From: Rugamonas fusca
Lineage (GTDB): Bacteria > Pseudomonadota > Gammaproteobacteria > Burkholderiales > Burkholderiaceae_D
DNA: 64,000 nt
Assembly: GCF_014042365.1 (NCBI RefSeq)
Contig: NZ_JACEZS010000023.1
Coordinates: 34,009-98,008, forward strand
Direction of reading: 5' to 3'
Shown here: one piece after another, positions 1 to 7,618 of the stretch
How the letters are laid out: every line of letters begins with the position of its first letter
Numbering within the stretch: position 1 is the first letter of the stretch
Notes under the pieces: model-generated
What the model was told of the DNA's origin: nothing
The model's input: the letters and a program-made list of their open reading frames with translations, nothing else
Database searches by the model: none
Position numbers and translations under genes: made by a program

Positions 1-222
1 GACGCCACGCCGTGGCCGGACGGGCGCACGGCCGTGCCGCTGGCCTGCCAGGCGGGCAGCCTGGTGTGCTTCCACGGCCTGCTGCCCCACTACAGCGCGC
101 CGAACCGCTCGCCCGTCTCGCGCCACGCCTACACGCTGCATGTGACGGACGGCCGCAGCAGCTATTCGCCGCGCAACTGGATACAGCGCGACGCCGCGTT
201 GCCGGTGCGCGGCTTCCTGTGA
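1..222 (+). CDS. Phytanoyl-CoA dioxygenase (PhyH) family protein, C-terminal fragment
   Basis: Only the last 73 codons are in the window; the frame is open from base 1 to the TGA at 220-222. The visible part has the PhyH-family C-terminal signature: a short strand ending in CFHGLLPHYSAPNRS, where the His would be the second Fe(II)-binding His and the Arg/Ser that follow contact 2-oxoglutarate, then SRHAYTLHV. By family this is a non-heme Fe(II)/2-oxoglutarate oxygenase; the substrate cannot be told. It converges on the kinase gene downstream, with only 19 bases between the two stop codons. Confidence 0.75.
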   Translation, partial: DATPWPDGRTAVPLACQAGSLVCFHGLLPHYSAPNRSPVSRHAYTLHVTDGRSSYSPRNWIQRDAALPVRGFL

Positions 223-241
223 CGGCGCGCCGCGCGCGGCC

Positions 242-2152
242 CTAGGCGGCCGGCTCCCACACGGGCGCCTCCAGCGGCAGCGTGATGGTCACGCACGTGC
301 CCTGGCCCGGCGCCGACTGCACGTCGATGCGCCCATGCAGCACGCTGGTGACGATGTTGTAGACGATGTGCATGCCCAGTCCCGAGCCGCCCTGCCCCAG
401 CCGCGTGGTGAAGAACGGGTCGAACACCTGGCGCAGCGTGCGCTCGGACATGCCCTTGCCGTTGTCGGCGAAGCGCAGCACGGCCTCGTGCGGCCCCTGG
501 CGCCGGGCGCTGATGGTGACGGTGCCACCGCCGCCATCGACGCCATGCAGCAGCGCGTTGTTGAGCAGGTTGCTCAGCACCTGGCCCACGCTGCCCGGAT
601 AGGACAGCAATTCCAGCCCCGCTTCCACCTCCACTTCCACCGTGCAGGCCGCATGGCGCAGCTGCACGGCGAACGTGGCCAGCACGTCGCGCACCACCTC
701 CTCCAGCAGGAAGCGGCGGCGCTGGCCGCTGGACTGGTCCACGGCCACCTGCTTGAACGAGGTGATCAAGTCGGCCGCCCGCGCCAGCTGTGCGGCGATG
801 ATGGTGCACGCCTTGCCCGCGTCGGCCAGGTGGGCCACCAGCGCCGAGCGCTTGACGCCGCCCTCGCCGCCGAGCTGGCGCTCGAACTCGGCCACCCGGT
901 CGCCCAGCGCGGTGGCCGTCAGCAGGCTGTTGCCGATCGGGGTGTTGAGCTCGTGCGCCACGCCCGCCACCAGCGCCCCCAGCGACGCCATCTTTTCCGA
1001 CGTGATCAGGTTGGCCTGGGCCAGCTGCAAACTGGCCAGCGCGGCCGACAGGTCGGCGTGGGCCGCGTCGGCGTTGTCCTTCTGGCGCGCCAGTTCGGCC
1101 AGGCTGCGCTCCAGCCCCTGCTTGGCCGTCAGCAGGGCCGCCACCAGCGCGCTGATGATCAGGCCCGCGGCCGCCGCCAGCAGCACGGGCGCCGCCACGC
1201 CGCTGTAGCGCGCGCCGGCGTGGCCGTCCACCCGCAGCAGCCAGCGGCGCTCGCCCACCACCAGGCTGGTGCTGGCGGCCAGCCCCGGCAGGACCGGCAG
1301 GCGCGCCGCGCCGATCCGCCCGCCGCTGTCGAACAGCAGGTTGTCCGGGCCGGGCGGCTGGCTGGCGCCATCCTTGAGGTAACCCGTGTCGTGGATGCGC
1401 ACGTACAGGTCGTTCAACAGGCCAGGCTCGATCACTTCGCGCATCAAGGTGTTGACCTTGAAGACGATGGCCACAAAGCCCACCAGCGCGGCGCGCCGCT
1501 GGGCCGGCGTGGCCAGCGGCGCGCCGTTGCGGTAGATCGGTGCGCGCGCCACGAAGCCCGGTTCGCCACTGGCGTCCTGCACCAGCGTGATGCGCTCGGT
1601 GGCCACGATGGCGCCGTCGTCGCGCCCCAGCTCCAGCGCCTGCAGGTGGGGCGGCAGCGCCGCCAGGTCCAGGCCGAAGGCGTTCTCGTTGCCGGCCAGC
1701 GGCTCCGTGTACTCGATCACGTAATGGGTCTCGCGCAGCGCGGCCGGGTGGATGCGGAACTGGGGATAACCTTGTGGCGCCAGGCTGGTGTCGCGCCGCA
1801 CGGCCTCGGTGTAGGCGGCCAGCTGCGGCGCCGGCACGGCCCGCACGAACTGGATGGCCTGGAAGCCGGGGTAGCGCCGCGCCAGGTCGAGCGCGGCCAC
1901 GAAGCGGTGGAACTCGGCGCGGTCGATGTGGTCGTCGTGCGCGTACATGGCCCGCAGCGCCAGCAACATGTCGAAATAGGTGCGCAGGCGCACCTCGGTG
2001 GCGTGGGTGATCTTGTCGGCGTCGCGCCGGAACACGTCGCGCCGCTGGCGCTGCTGTTCGCCCAGCACGAACAGGCAAAGCGCGGCCGTCAGGCACAGCC
2101 CGACGATGAACGCGATGTAGCCCTGTCTGCGCATGGCCTGCCTTGCCTCCAC
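242..2152 (-). CDS. CHASE-domain membrane sensor histidine kinase
   Basis: A 636-residue sensor kinase. There is one membrane helix near residues 13-30, then a periplasmic CHASE-type domain (about 60-250; the run RYPGFQAIQFVRAVP is typical), a second helix near 320-345, a short coiled coil, a HisKA box with the phospho-acceptor His at residue 400 in AHELNTPIG, and an HATPase domain with N box (LSNLLNNALLHG), G1 (DNGKGM) and G2 (GSGLGM). The HELNTP form of the H box is characteristic of kinases with a one-domain HATPase tail. It starts 35 bases after the stop of the HD-GYP gene on the same strand, so the two are probably co-transcribed and form a signalling pair. An alternative start lies 6 codons downstream. 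The ligand is unknown. Confidence 0.9.
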   Translation of the reverse strand: MEARQAMRRQGYIAFIVGLCLTAALCLFVLGEQQRQRRDVFRRDADKITHATEVRLRTYFDMLLALRAMYAHDDHIDRAEFHRFVAALDLARRYPGFQAIQFVRAVPAPQLAAYTEAVRRDTSLAPQGYPQFRIHPAALRETHYVIEYTEPLAGNENAFGLDLAALPPHLQALELGRDDGAIVATERITLVQDASGEPGFVARAPIYRNGAPLATPAQRRAALVGFVAIVFKVNTLMREVIEPGLLNDLYVRIHDTGYLKDGASQPPGPDNLLFDSGGRIGAARLPVLPGLAASTSLVVGERRWLLRVDGHAGARYSGVAAPVLLAAAAGLIISALVAALLTAKQGLERSLAELARQKDNADAAHADLSAALASLQLAQANLITSEKMASLGALVAGVAHELNTPIGNSLLTATALGDRVAEFERQLGGEGGVKRSALVAHLADAGKACTIIAAQLARAADLITSFKQVAVDQSSGQRRRFLLEEVVRDVLATFAVQLRHAACTVEVEVEAGLELLSYPGSVGQVLSNLLNNALLHGVDGGGGTVTISARRQGPHEAVLRFADNGKGMSERTLRQVFDPFFTTRLGQGGSGLGMHIVYNIVTSVLHGRIDVQSAPGQGTCVTITLPLEAPVWEPAA

Positions 2153-2187
2153 GCTGCCCCCCGGCCGGATCCGTGCCGGCCACCTTT

Positions 2188-3336
2188 TTATGGCGCCGCC
2201 ACCCGCTGCGGCGCCGACGCGCCATTCTCGGCCACGGCCACGTCGGCGTAGCGGGCCGCGATGTCGAGGAATTCCTCCTCCACCATCAGCAAAGCGTCCA
2301 CCAGGTCGGGGTCGAACTGTTCGCCGCTGCCCTGGCGGATCAGTTCCAGCGCCGTCTCGTGGGTGAAGGCCGGCTTGTAGACGCGGCGCGAGATCAGCGC
2401 GTCATACACGGCGGCCACCGCCACCAGCCGCGCCGACAGCGGGATGGCGTCGCCGGCCAGCCCCTGCGGATAGCCGGAACCGTCGTACTTCTCCTGGTGC
2501 GAATAAGCGATCTCGCGCGCGTAGCGCAGGAAGGTGGTGCTGCGGCCCAGGTGGCGCTCCACTTCCGCGATGGCGTCGCGCCCGTAGATGGTGTGGCGCT
2601 GCATGACGGCGAATTCCTCGTCCGTGAGCCGGCCCGGCTTGAGCAGGATGGCGTCCGGGATGCCGACCTTGCCGATGTCGTGCAGGGGCGCGGCCTGGAA
2701 CAGCAGCGCGATGTTGGCGTCACTGAGCTCCTGGGCGAAGCGCGGCTGCCCCTGCAACTGGCGCGCCAGCGCGGCCACGTAGTGCTGGACCCGGCGGATG
2801 TGGTTGACGGTCTTGTGGTCGCGCGATTCGGCCAGCGCGGCCAGCGCCCAGATCACCGCTTCCACCATCTGGTCCTGTTCGGCCGTGCGTTCCCGCACCA
2901 GGTGCTCGACCAGGCCGGCCTGGTGGCGCAGCAGTTCGCGCGAGCGGCGCAGTTTGACGTGGGTGGCCACGCGCGCCTGCAGCGCCTCGGCCAGCAAGGG
3001 CCGCTGCACCACGTCGGCCGCCCCGCCCTGCCAGGCACGCTGCTCGGCTTGCGGCTGGCCGCCCTCGACCAGCATCAGCACGGGAATGGCGGCCGTGTCG
3101 GGACAGGCGCGCAGCTGTGCCAGCACACCGTAGCCATCGAGGCCATCCACGCCGGGCAGGGCCGCTTCCAGCAGCAGCAAGTCCGGGCGCGGCAACTGGC
3201 GCGCGGCCGCCAGCGCGGCGGCGCCATCGCCGGCCTCGCGTAGCGTGTACTGATCGTGCAGCAGCGCCCCCAACTGCGCGCGCTGCCCGGGTGCGCCATC
3301 GGCGACAAGTACGATGGCCCTGTGGTGGACGTCCAT
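2188..3336 (-). CDS. HD-GYP domain c-di-GMP phosphodiesterase with degenerate receiver
   Basis: A 382-residue protein with an N-terminal receiver-like domain (about 5-125) and a C-terminal HD-GYP domain. The HD motif is intact (LHDIGKVGIPD, His219-Asp220) and so is the GYP motif (HQEKYDGSGYP), so c-di-GMP hydrolysis to GMP is expected. The receiver is abnormal: the phospho-acceptor Asp is replaced by Glu57 (LLLLEAALPGVDG), the acidic pair is reduced to VADG, and the conserved Lys is Arg112 (VVQRPL). It is therefore unlikely to be controlled by phosphorylation in the usual way. I chose the ATG at 3336, which has AAAGG about 10 bases upstream; a TTG at 3393 would add 19 residues. It is the first gene of an operon with the CHASE kinase. 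Confidence 0.85.
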   Translation of the reverse strand: MDVHHRAIVLVADGAPGQRAQLGALLHDQYTLREAGDGAAALAAARQLPRPDLLLLEAALPGVDGLDGYGVLAQLRACPDTAAIPVLMLVEGGQPQAEQRAWQGGAADVVQRPLLAEALQARVATHVKLRRSRELLRHQAGLVEHLVRERTAEQDQMVEAVIWALAALAESRDHKTVNHIRRVQHYVAALARQLQGQPRFAQELSDANIALLFQAAPLHDIGKVGIPDAILLKPGRLTDEEFAVMQRHTIYGRDAIAEVERHLGRSTTFLRYAREIAYSHQEKYDGSGYPQGLAGDAIPLSARLVAVAAVYDALISRRVYKPAFTHETALELIRQGSGEQFDPDLVDALLMVEEEFLDIAARYADVAVAENGASAPQRVAAP

Positions 3337-3445
3337 GCCTGGCAAGCCTTTACTGAGTAGTGCGTGTGCGCGTATGCGCGTATTAGTTTCCAAACATCAT
3401 CATACCTGAGCCCCCGCCCCGTGCCGCATTTTTTACGCGCCGCGC

Positions 3446-3474
3446 TTGCAATTGAATAGCGCGCTATCTATACT
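3446..3474 (+). promoter_or_regulatory. sigma-70-type promoter of the ohrR-like gene with an embedded palindromic operator
   Basis: TTGCAA at 3446-3451 and TATACT at 3469-3474 are separated by 17 bases. The spacer holds a perfect 12-bp palindrome, ATAGCGCGCTAT (3456-3467). The expected transcription start falls at about 3480-3482, essentially on the ATG at 3481, and there is no Shine-Dalgarno sequence before that ATG. A repressor bound to the palindrome would block RNA polymerase, so autorepression by the downstream MarR/OhrR protein is the natural reading. Confidence 0.6.
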
Positions 3475-3480
3475 GGCCGT

Positions 3481-3963
3481 ATGACCACCGCCCCCGCCTC
3501 CCAATCCGCCTCCCCACCGGCCGCCGTGCCGCCCCAAGTGCCCAAGCTGGACGGCCAGTTGTGCTTCGCCCTGTATTCCACCTCGCTTGCCATGAGCAAG
3601 CTGTATCGCAAGCTGTTGCGCAAGCTGGGCCTGACCTATTCCCAGTACCTGGTGATGATGGTGCTGTGGGAACGCGACGGCCTGACCGTGACGGAAGTGG
3701 GCGAACGGCTGTTCCTCGATTCGGCCACGCTCACGCCGCTGCTCAAGCGCATGGAACAGGCCGACCTGCTCACGCGCGCGCGCGCCGCCAGCGACGAGCG
3801 CCAGGTGATCATCTCGCTGACCCCGGCCGGCGACGCGCTGCGCCACGTGGCCGCCACGCTGCCGGCCGATATCATCGGCGCCACCCGCTGCAGTCTCGAT
3901 CAAGTGGTGAGCCTGAAGAACGAATTGAACGCGCTGCGCGCCAGCCTGCTGCAGGCCGTTTGA
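3481..3963 (+). CDS. ohrR: MarR-family organic hydroperoxide sensor, OhrR-like
   Basis: A 160-residue winged-helix regulator. The N-terminal part reads LCFALYSTSLAMSKLY and continues with the LGLTYSQYLVMMVLWE run, both diagnostic of OhrR among MarR proteins. Cys28 in QLCFALYS matches the peroxidatic Cys of OhrR. A second Cys at 137 (GATRCSLDQV) sits where the resolving Cys of Xanthomonas-type two-Cys OhrR is found, so intersubunit disulfide control is likely. By family it represses a thiol peroxidase gene (ohr) and itself until oxidised by organic hydroperoxides. No ohr gene is present in this window, so its target must lie elsewhere. The N-terminus is about 20 residues longer than in many OhrR proteins and rich in Ala, Pro and Ser. 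Confidence 0.88.
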   Translation: MTTAPASQSASPPAAVPPQVPKLDGQLCFALYSTSLAMSKLYRKLLRKLGLTYSQYLVMMVLWERDGLTVTEVGERLFLDSATLTPLLKRMEQADLLTRARAASDERQVIISLTPAGDALRHVAATLPADIIGATRCSLDQVVSLKNELNALRASLLQAV

Positions 3964-4033
3964 CGCCGCGCCGGCGCATGCGCGCGCACAAGCGCGGCGC
4001 GCGGCGTACAATGCCCGCTCCCCCGCTCCCTGA

Positions 4034-4082
4034 CTCATCGCTCATCGCTCATCGCTCATCGCTCATCGCTCATCGTTCATCG
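4034..4082 (+). repeat. Heptanucleotide tandem repeat, seven units of CTCATCG
   Basis: Six perfect CTCATCG units (4034-4075) are followed by one TTCATCG unit (4076-4082), ending 9 bases before the ATG of the dioxygenase gene. The unit length is not a multiple of three, so gain or loss of a unit changes spacing in the 5' leader. Similar short repeats drive slipped-strand variation in other bacteria; that this one varies is inference. Confidence 0.9.
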
Positions 4083-4091
4083 CAGGCATCC

Positions 4092-4829
4092 ATGACCAGT
4101 CCCGCCCCCACCTTCACCGCTCCCGAATTTGTCCCGCAGGCGCTGCGCCAGCAAGGCTACGCGCTGCTACGCCCCGAGGACGTGGCCAGCCTGGCCGGCT
4201 GCACGCTGGCCGACCTGGCCGCGCTGGAACCGGGCTGGGACGACCTGCCGCTCGATAACTACCTGAAGGATGGCGGGCGTTACCGGCGCCGCCGCCACTC
4301 GTGCTTCGTGCAGGACGGCGACACCTTGCGCCAGACGGCGCACCGGCCCCACTGGCAACCGCTGGAATACAACGCCCTGCACGGCGGCATGCAGCGCCTG
4401 TTCGAGCCGGTGCAACCGGCCACGGTGGCGCGGCCGGCCTGGCAGGGACTGGTGCGCGGCATCGGCCAGCTGTGCACGGCCGCGCGCGGCGCCCATCCGT
4501 GGTACATCGAGGCGCACCAGTTCCGCATCGACACCACCGACGGCATCGGCCGCCCCACGCCCGAAGGCGCGCACCGCGACGGCGTCGACTTCGTGGCCGT
4601 GCTGCTGGTGGGCCGGCGCGACATCAAGGGCGGCGAAACCCGCATCTTCGAAGCCGATGGCCCCAACGGCAAGCGCTTCACGCTGACCGCGCCATGGTCG
4701 CTGCTGCTGCTCGACGACGCGGCCGTGATCCACGAATCGACCCCGATCCAGCCGCTGGGCCCGCACGGCCACCGCGACACGCTGGTGCTGACCTACCGGG
4801 CCGGCGCGTTCCAGGGCTTGCCCGCGTAG
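4092..4829 (+). CDS. 2OG-Fe(II) dioxygenase family protein (amino-acid dioxygenase-like)
   Basis: A 245-residue cytosolic protein of the 2OG-Fe_Oxy_2 family, which includes bacterial free-amino-acid hydroxylases such as isoleucine dioxygenase. The Fe(II) facial triad is visible as HRD in EGAHRDGVDFV and a distal His in AAVIHESTPI; the 2-oxoglutarate-binding Arg is probably in HRDTLVLTYR. The substrate cannot be deduced. The frame is open far upstream through the ohrR gene and the 7-bp repeat, but the family-like sequence begins close to the ATG at 4092. No clear Shine-Dalgarno sequence is present because the leader is made of the CTCATCG repeat. A TACAAT hexamer at 4007-4012 could be the -10 element. 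Confidence 0.82.
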   Translation: MTSPAPTFTAPEFVPQALRQQGYALLRPEDVASLAGCTLADLAALEPGWDDLPLDNYLKDGGRYRRRRHSCFVQDGDTLRQTAHRPHWQPLEYNALHGGMQRLFEPVQPATVARPAWQGLVRGIGQLCTAARGAHPWYIEAHQFRIDTTDGIGRPTPEGAHRDGVDFVAVLLVGRRDIKGGETRIFEADGPNGKRFTLTAPWSLLLLDDAAVIHESTPIQPLGPHGHRDTLVLTYRAGAFQGLPA

Positions 4830-4984
4830 TGTCGCGCACACGATGGCGGCAAATTTGCACTGCGGCGCCGCTAAATCCGATATAGTCTCACCAGCCCGTA
4901 ACAACCGGCACGGGCGGCAGCGCCGGCCCGTCCACGCCGGCACCGGCCGCCGGCCAGCGCGAACCTGACTCCAGGAGACAGCCT

Positions 4985-6337
4985 GTGGACTCCAGTTATG
5001 AAATCCAGCCCGACGAAACGGAAATCCTGATCGTCGAGGACAGCCCCACCCAGGCCGAGCGCTTGCGCCGCCTGATCCAGTCCATGCGCTACCGCGCGCG
5101 GGTGGCCGGCAATGGCCGGCTGGCGCTGGAAGCGATCCGCGCGGCCAAGCCGCAGCTGGTGCTGTCCGATATCGTGATGCCGGAGATGGATGGCTACACG
5201 CTGTGCCGCGCCATCAAGACGGACCCGGTGCTGCGCGACATTCCCGTCATCCTCGTCACCTCGCTGACGGACCCCAAGGACATCATCCGCGGCATCGAAT
5301 GCGGGGCCGACAATTTCATCCGCAAGCCCTATTCGGAGGAGTACCTGCTCAACCGCATCGGCCACATGCTGATGAACCAGAAGCTGCGCCGCAGCCAGAA
5401 CATGGAGATCGGCATCGCGCTCTACCTGGGCGACCAGAAGCACTTCATCAACGCCGAGCGCCAGCAAATCCTGGACCTGCTGATCTCCACCTACGAGCAG
5501 GCCGTGCAGGTCAATAGCGAGCTGCAAGCGCGCGAGCGCCAGGTGATCGAACTGAACATGCGCCTGGCCCACCACGCCGGCGAGCTGGAAACCATCAACC
5601 GCGAAATCGCGCTGAAGAATCTGGAGCTGGCCGAAGCGAGCCGCATGAAATCGGCCTTCATTGCCAACATGTCGCACGAGCTGCGCACCCCGCTCAACGC
5701 CATCATCGGCTTCACGGGCGCGCTGCTGATGAAACTGCCCGGCCCCCTGACGACGGAGCAGGACAAGCAGCTCAACACGATCCGCGCCAGCGCCCGCCAC
5801 CTGCTCTCGCTGATCAACGACATCCTGGACGTGGCCAAGATCGAGGCCGGCAAGGTGTCGCTGACGGTGGAGCCGGTGCAGTGCCAGCAACTGGTGACCG
5901 AAGCGATCGACAGCGTGCGCCCGCTGGCGCTGCAAAAGGGGCTGGCGCTGGAAGTGGCGCTGGCCGAGCAGCCGCTGACGGTGGACACGGACCGCCGGGC
6001 CCTGACCCAGATCCTGCTCAACCTGCTCAACAACGCCATCAAGTTCACGGAAAAAGGCACGGTGCGCGTAAGCCTGGCCGTGCGCGACGGCGAGGATGGC
6101 CCGCGCGTGGAATTCACCGTGGCCGACAGCGGCGCCGGCATCCGCGAGGAAGACCAGGCCAAGCTGTTCCAGGCCTTCTCGCAACTGGACTCCACCTCGA
6201 CCCGCCATGCCGAAGGGGCGGGGCTGGGCCTGTACCTGAGCCAGAACCTGGCCAACCTGATTGGCGGCTCGCTGTTCTTCACCAGCGATTTCGGCCACGG
6301 CAGCACATTCACGCTGGCGCTCAAGTCCCGGCACTGA
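4985..6337 (+). CDS. Receiver-histidine kinase (REC-HisKA-HATPase) signalling protein
   Basis: A 450-residue soluble kinase with no membrane segment. The N-terminal receiver (about 12-130) is intact: acidic pair VEDS, phospho-acceptor Asp62 in VLSDIVMPEMDG and Lys in IRKPY. A coiled-coil linker (about 150-220) leads to the HisKA domain with His231 in ANMSHELRTPLN and an HATPase domain with N box LLNNAIKFTEKG, G1 DSGAGI and G2 GAGLGL. Signal input is therefore probably phosphorylation of the N-terminal receiver by another kinase, as in phosphorelays. The start is GTG, 6 bases after a CAGGAGA ribosome binding site. The tandem-receiver gene follows 36 bases downstream and is the likely partner. 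Confidence 0.9.
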   Translation: MDSSYEIQPDETEILIVEDSPTQAERLRRLIQSMRYRARVAGNGRLALEAIRAAKPQLVLSDIVMPEMDGYTLCRAIKTDPVLRDIPVILVTSLTDPKDIIRGIECGADNFIRKPYSEEYLLNRIGHMLMNQKLRRSQNMEIGIALYLGDQKHFINAERQQILDLLISTYEQAVQVNSELQARERQVIELNMRLAHHAGELETINREIALKNLELAEASRMKSAFIANMSHELRTPLNAIIGFTGALLMKLPGPLTTEQDKQLNTIRASARHLLSLINDILDVAKIEAGKVSLTVEPVQCQQLVTEAIDSVRPLALQKGLALEVALAEQPLTVDTDRRALTQILLNLLNNAIKFTEKGTVRVSLAVRDGEDGPRVEFTVADSGAGIREEDQAKLFQAFSQLDSTSTRHAEGAGLGLYLSQNLANLIGGSLFFTSDFGHGSTFTLALKSRH

Positions 6338-6373
6338 CCGGGGTGGCGGCCACGGGCCGCAGCGGAGGGACAA

Positions 6374-7213
6374 ATGACGGCATCGATACTGGTCATCGAG
6401 GACAACCCGGCCAACATGAACCTGATGGTCTATCTGCTGGAGGCCCACGGCTACCGGGTGCTGTCGGCCTGGGATGGCGAACAGGGCGTGGCGGCCGCGC
6501 GCCGCGAGCTGCCCGACCTGGTGCTGTGCGACCTGCGCCTGCCCAAGCTGGACGGCCACGGCGTGCTGCGCCAGCTCAGGGCCGATCCGGCCACGCGCGC
6601 CATCCCCGTGCTGGCGGCCAGCGCGGAACCGGCCGACGATGGCGGCGCGGCCCTGCTGGCGGCCGGCTTCGACGGCTGGCTGGCCAAGGCGTTCGAGCCG
6701 GAGCAGTTGCTGCCGGCGCTGGCCGCATGGCTGCCGCCGCCGCTGCGGGCCGGCCAGCTGGCGCCGCCCGCCCCCGACACGGCCTTGCACGCCAATGCGG
6801 CCGCCTTGCGTGCGCCTGATCCTGGCCCCGCCGCCCGCGCGCGCGTGCTGCTGCTCGACGCGGCGCCGGCCAACCACGGCTTGCTCGCTTCCGTACTCGG
6901 TCAGTTGGGCTACACGCTGACGGTGGCAAGCAACGCGGCGCAGGCCGAAGCGTGCGCCGGGCTAGCGTTCGACCTGGTGCTGTGCGACAGCGGCACCGAC
7001 GACGAAGCGGCGCTGCAAGCGTTCCCCATCCCGGCGCTGCGGCGCTTCTCCCGGCTGCCGCTGATCGTGCTGCGCCCGGCGCTGGACGCCAGCGTGGCCT
7101 GGGTGCCGTGCGGACGGCGCTACCCGGCGCGCTTGCTGGCCCACCCTATCGACCCGACAAAACTGGTGGACGAAATCGCGGCCTGCCTGGCGGCGGCGCG
7201 GCCGCCGGCGTGA
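6374..7213 (+). CDS. Tandem receiver-domain response regulator, second receiver degenerate
   Basis: A 279-residue protein of two receiver domains and no DNA-binding or enzymatic output. Receiver 1 (about 4-122) has IEDN, the phospho-acceptor in LVLCDLRLPKLDG and a Lys in LAKAF. Receiver 2 (about 158-275) keeps an Asp in LVLCDSG, but has only one acid at the N-terminal pocket (LLLDAAP) and His in place of the invariant Lys (LLAHPID), so it is probably not phosphorylated. The linker is Ala/Pro-rich. It follows the receiver-kinase gene and probably acts as a phosphate shuttle or binding module for it. The ribosome binding site GGAGGG precedes the ATG. Confidence 0.85.
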   Translation: MTASILVIEDNPANMNLMVYLLEAHGYRVLSAWDGEQGVAAARRELPDLVLCDLRLPKLDGHGVLRQLRADPATRAIPVLAASAEPADDGGAALLAAGFDGWLAKAFEPEQLLPALAAWLPPPLRAGQLAPPAPDTALHANAAALRAPDPGPAARARVLLLDAAPANHGLLASVLGQLGYTLTVASNAAQAEACAGLAFDLVLCDSGTDDEAALQAFPIPALRRFSRLPLIVLRPALDASVAWVPCGRRYPARLLAHPIDPTKLVDEIAACLAAARPPA

Positions 7214-7344
7214 GGACGCCCCGCATGATTAACCTTTTAACATCATTAACAGAACGGCCTAGTATTTCTACTGTATTGCGGCGCACCATAAATCGGCCTA
7301 TATTGGAACTGTCTCCTCCAACCGTTCGCCGAACATTGGAATTC

Positions 7345-7377
7345 CGCCCGCACCGCAAGGTCGTGGGCGTTTTTTTT
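7345..7377 (+). terminator. Rho-independent terminator after the receiver-kinase operon
   Basis: A bulged GC stem between CGCCC at 7345-7349 and GGGCG at 7365-7369 is followed by eight T residues (7370-7377). It lies 130 bases after the stop of the tandem-receiver gene and reads in the same direction. Confidence 0.6.
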
Positions 7378-7388
7378 GTCAAAAATCG

Positions 7389-7557
7389 GTGTCAGGTCTG
7401 TCATTCGGACAGTCATCGCGCACCTTTGAGTTTTCTCATAATGGCCTTTCAATTTTAAATTTGGTTGCAATGAGAAACCGCTTACCACTTCTGCCCCCGA
7501 TATCGTTTGATTAAACTCAAAGCCACTGTCCTTGAGTCCAAATGACAGACCTGACAC
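7389..7557. repeat. 169-bp inverted-repeat element (MITE-like)
   Basis: The outer arms GTGTCAGGTCTGTCATT (7389-7405) and its exact reverse complement (7541-7557) are 17-bp perfect inverted repeats. Inner arms also pair: GGACAGT at 7407-7413 with ACTGTCC at 7525-7531, and CTTTGAGTTT at 7424-7433 with AAACTCAAAG at 7513-7522. The whole unit can fold into one long broken hairpin. It has no coding capacity. The same outer arm recurs at 55883-55898, so it belongs to a dispersed family. Confidence 0.75.
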
Positions 7558-7618
7558 GGAATCAGGACGATCAAGTCGGCCGATCTCCGTGCCGGCAAAC
7601 GCGAAGAACAACGGCCCT

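Larger units (their letters stand above)
7214..7618. other. Gene-free intergenic stretch with terminator and inverted-repeat element
   Basis: No convincing coding sequence is seen on either strand across these 405 bases. Base composition is clearly more A/T-rich than the surroundings (for example 7221-7320 and 7440-7520). It holds a T-run terminator at 7345-7377 and the inverted-repeat element at 7389-7557. Open frames crossing it are not supported by codon use or similarity. Confidence 0.7.

Noticed and set aside
4034..4082. The CTCATCG array as a CRISPR
   Set aside because: Units are 7 bp with no spacers and no cas genes are present.
3561..4829. A longer start for the Fe/2OG dioxygenase running back through ohrR and the 7-bp repeat
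   Set aside because: The upstream part overlaps a certain gene out of frame and gives SLIAHRS repeats without family similarity; the ATG at 4092 fits.
4855..4886. TTGCAC and TATAGT as a promoter for the receiver-kinase gene
   Set aside because: The spacer is 20 bases, too long for a confident call; the TATAGT alone may still be a -10 element.
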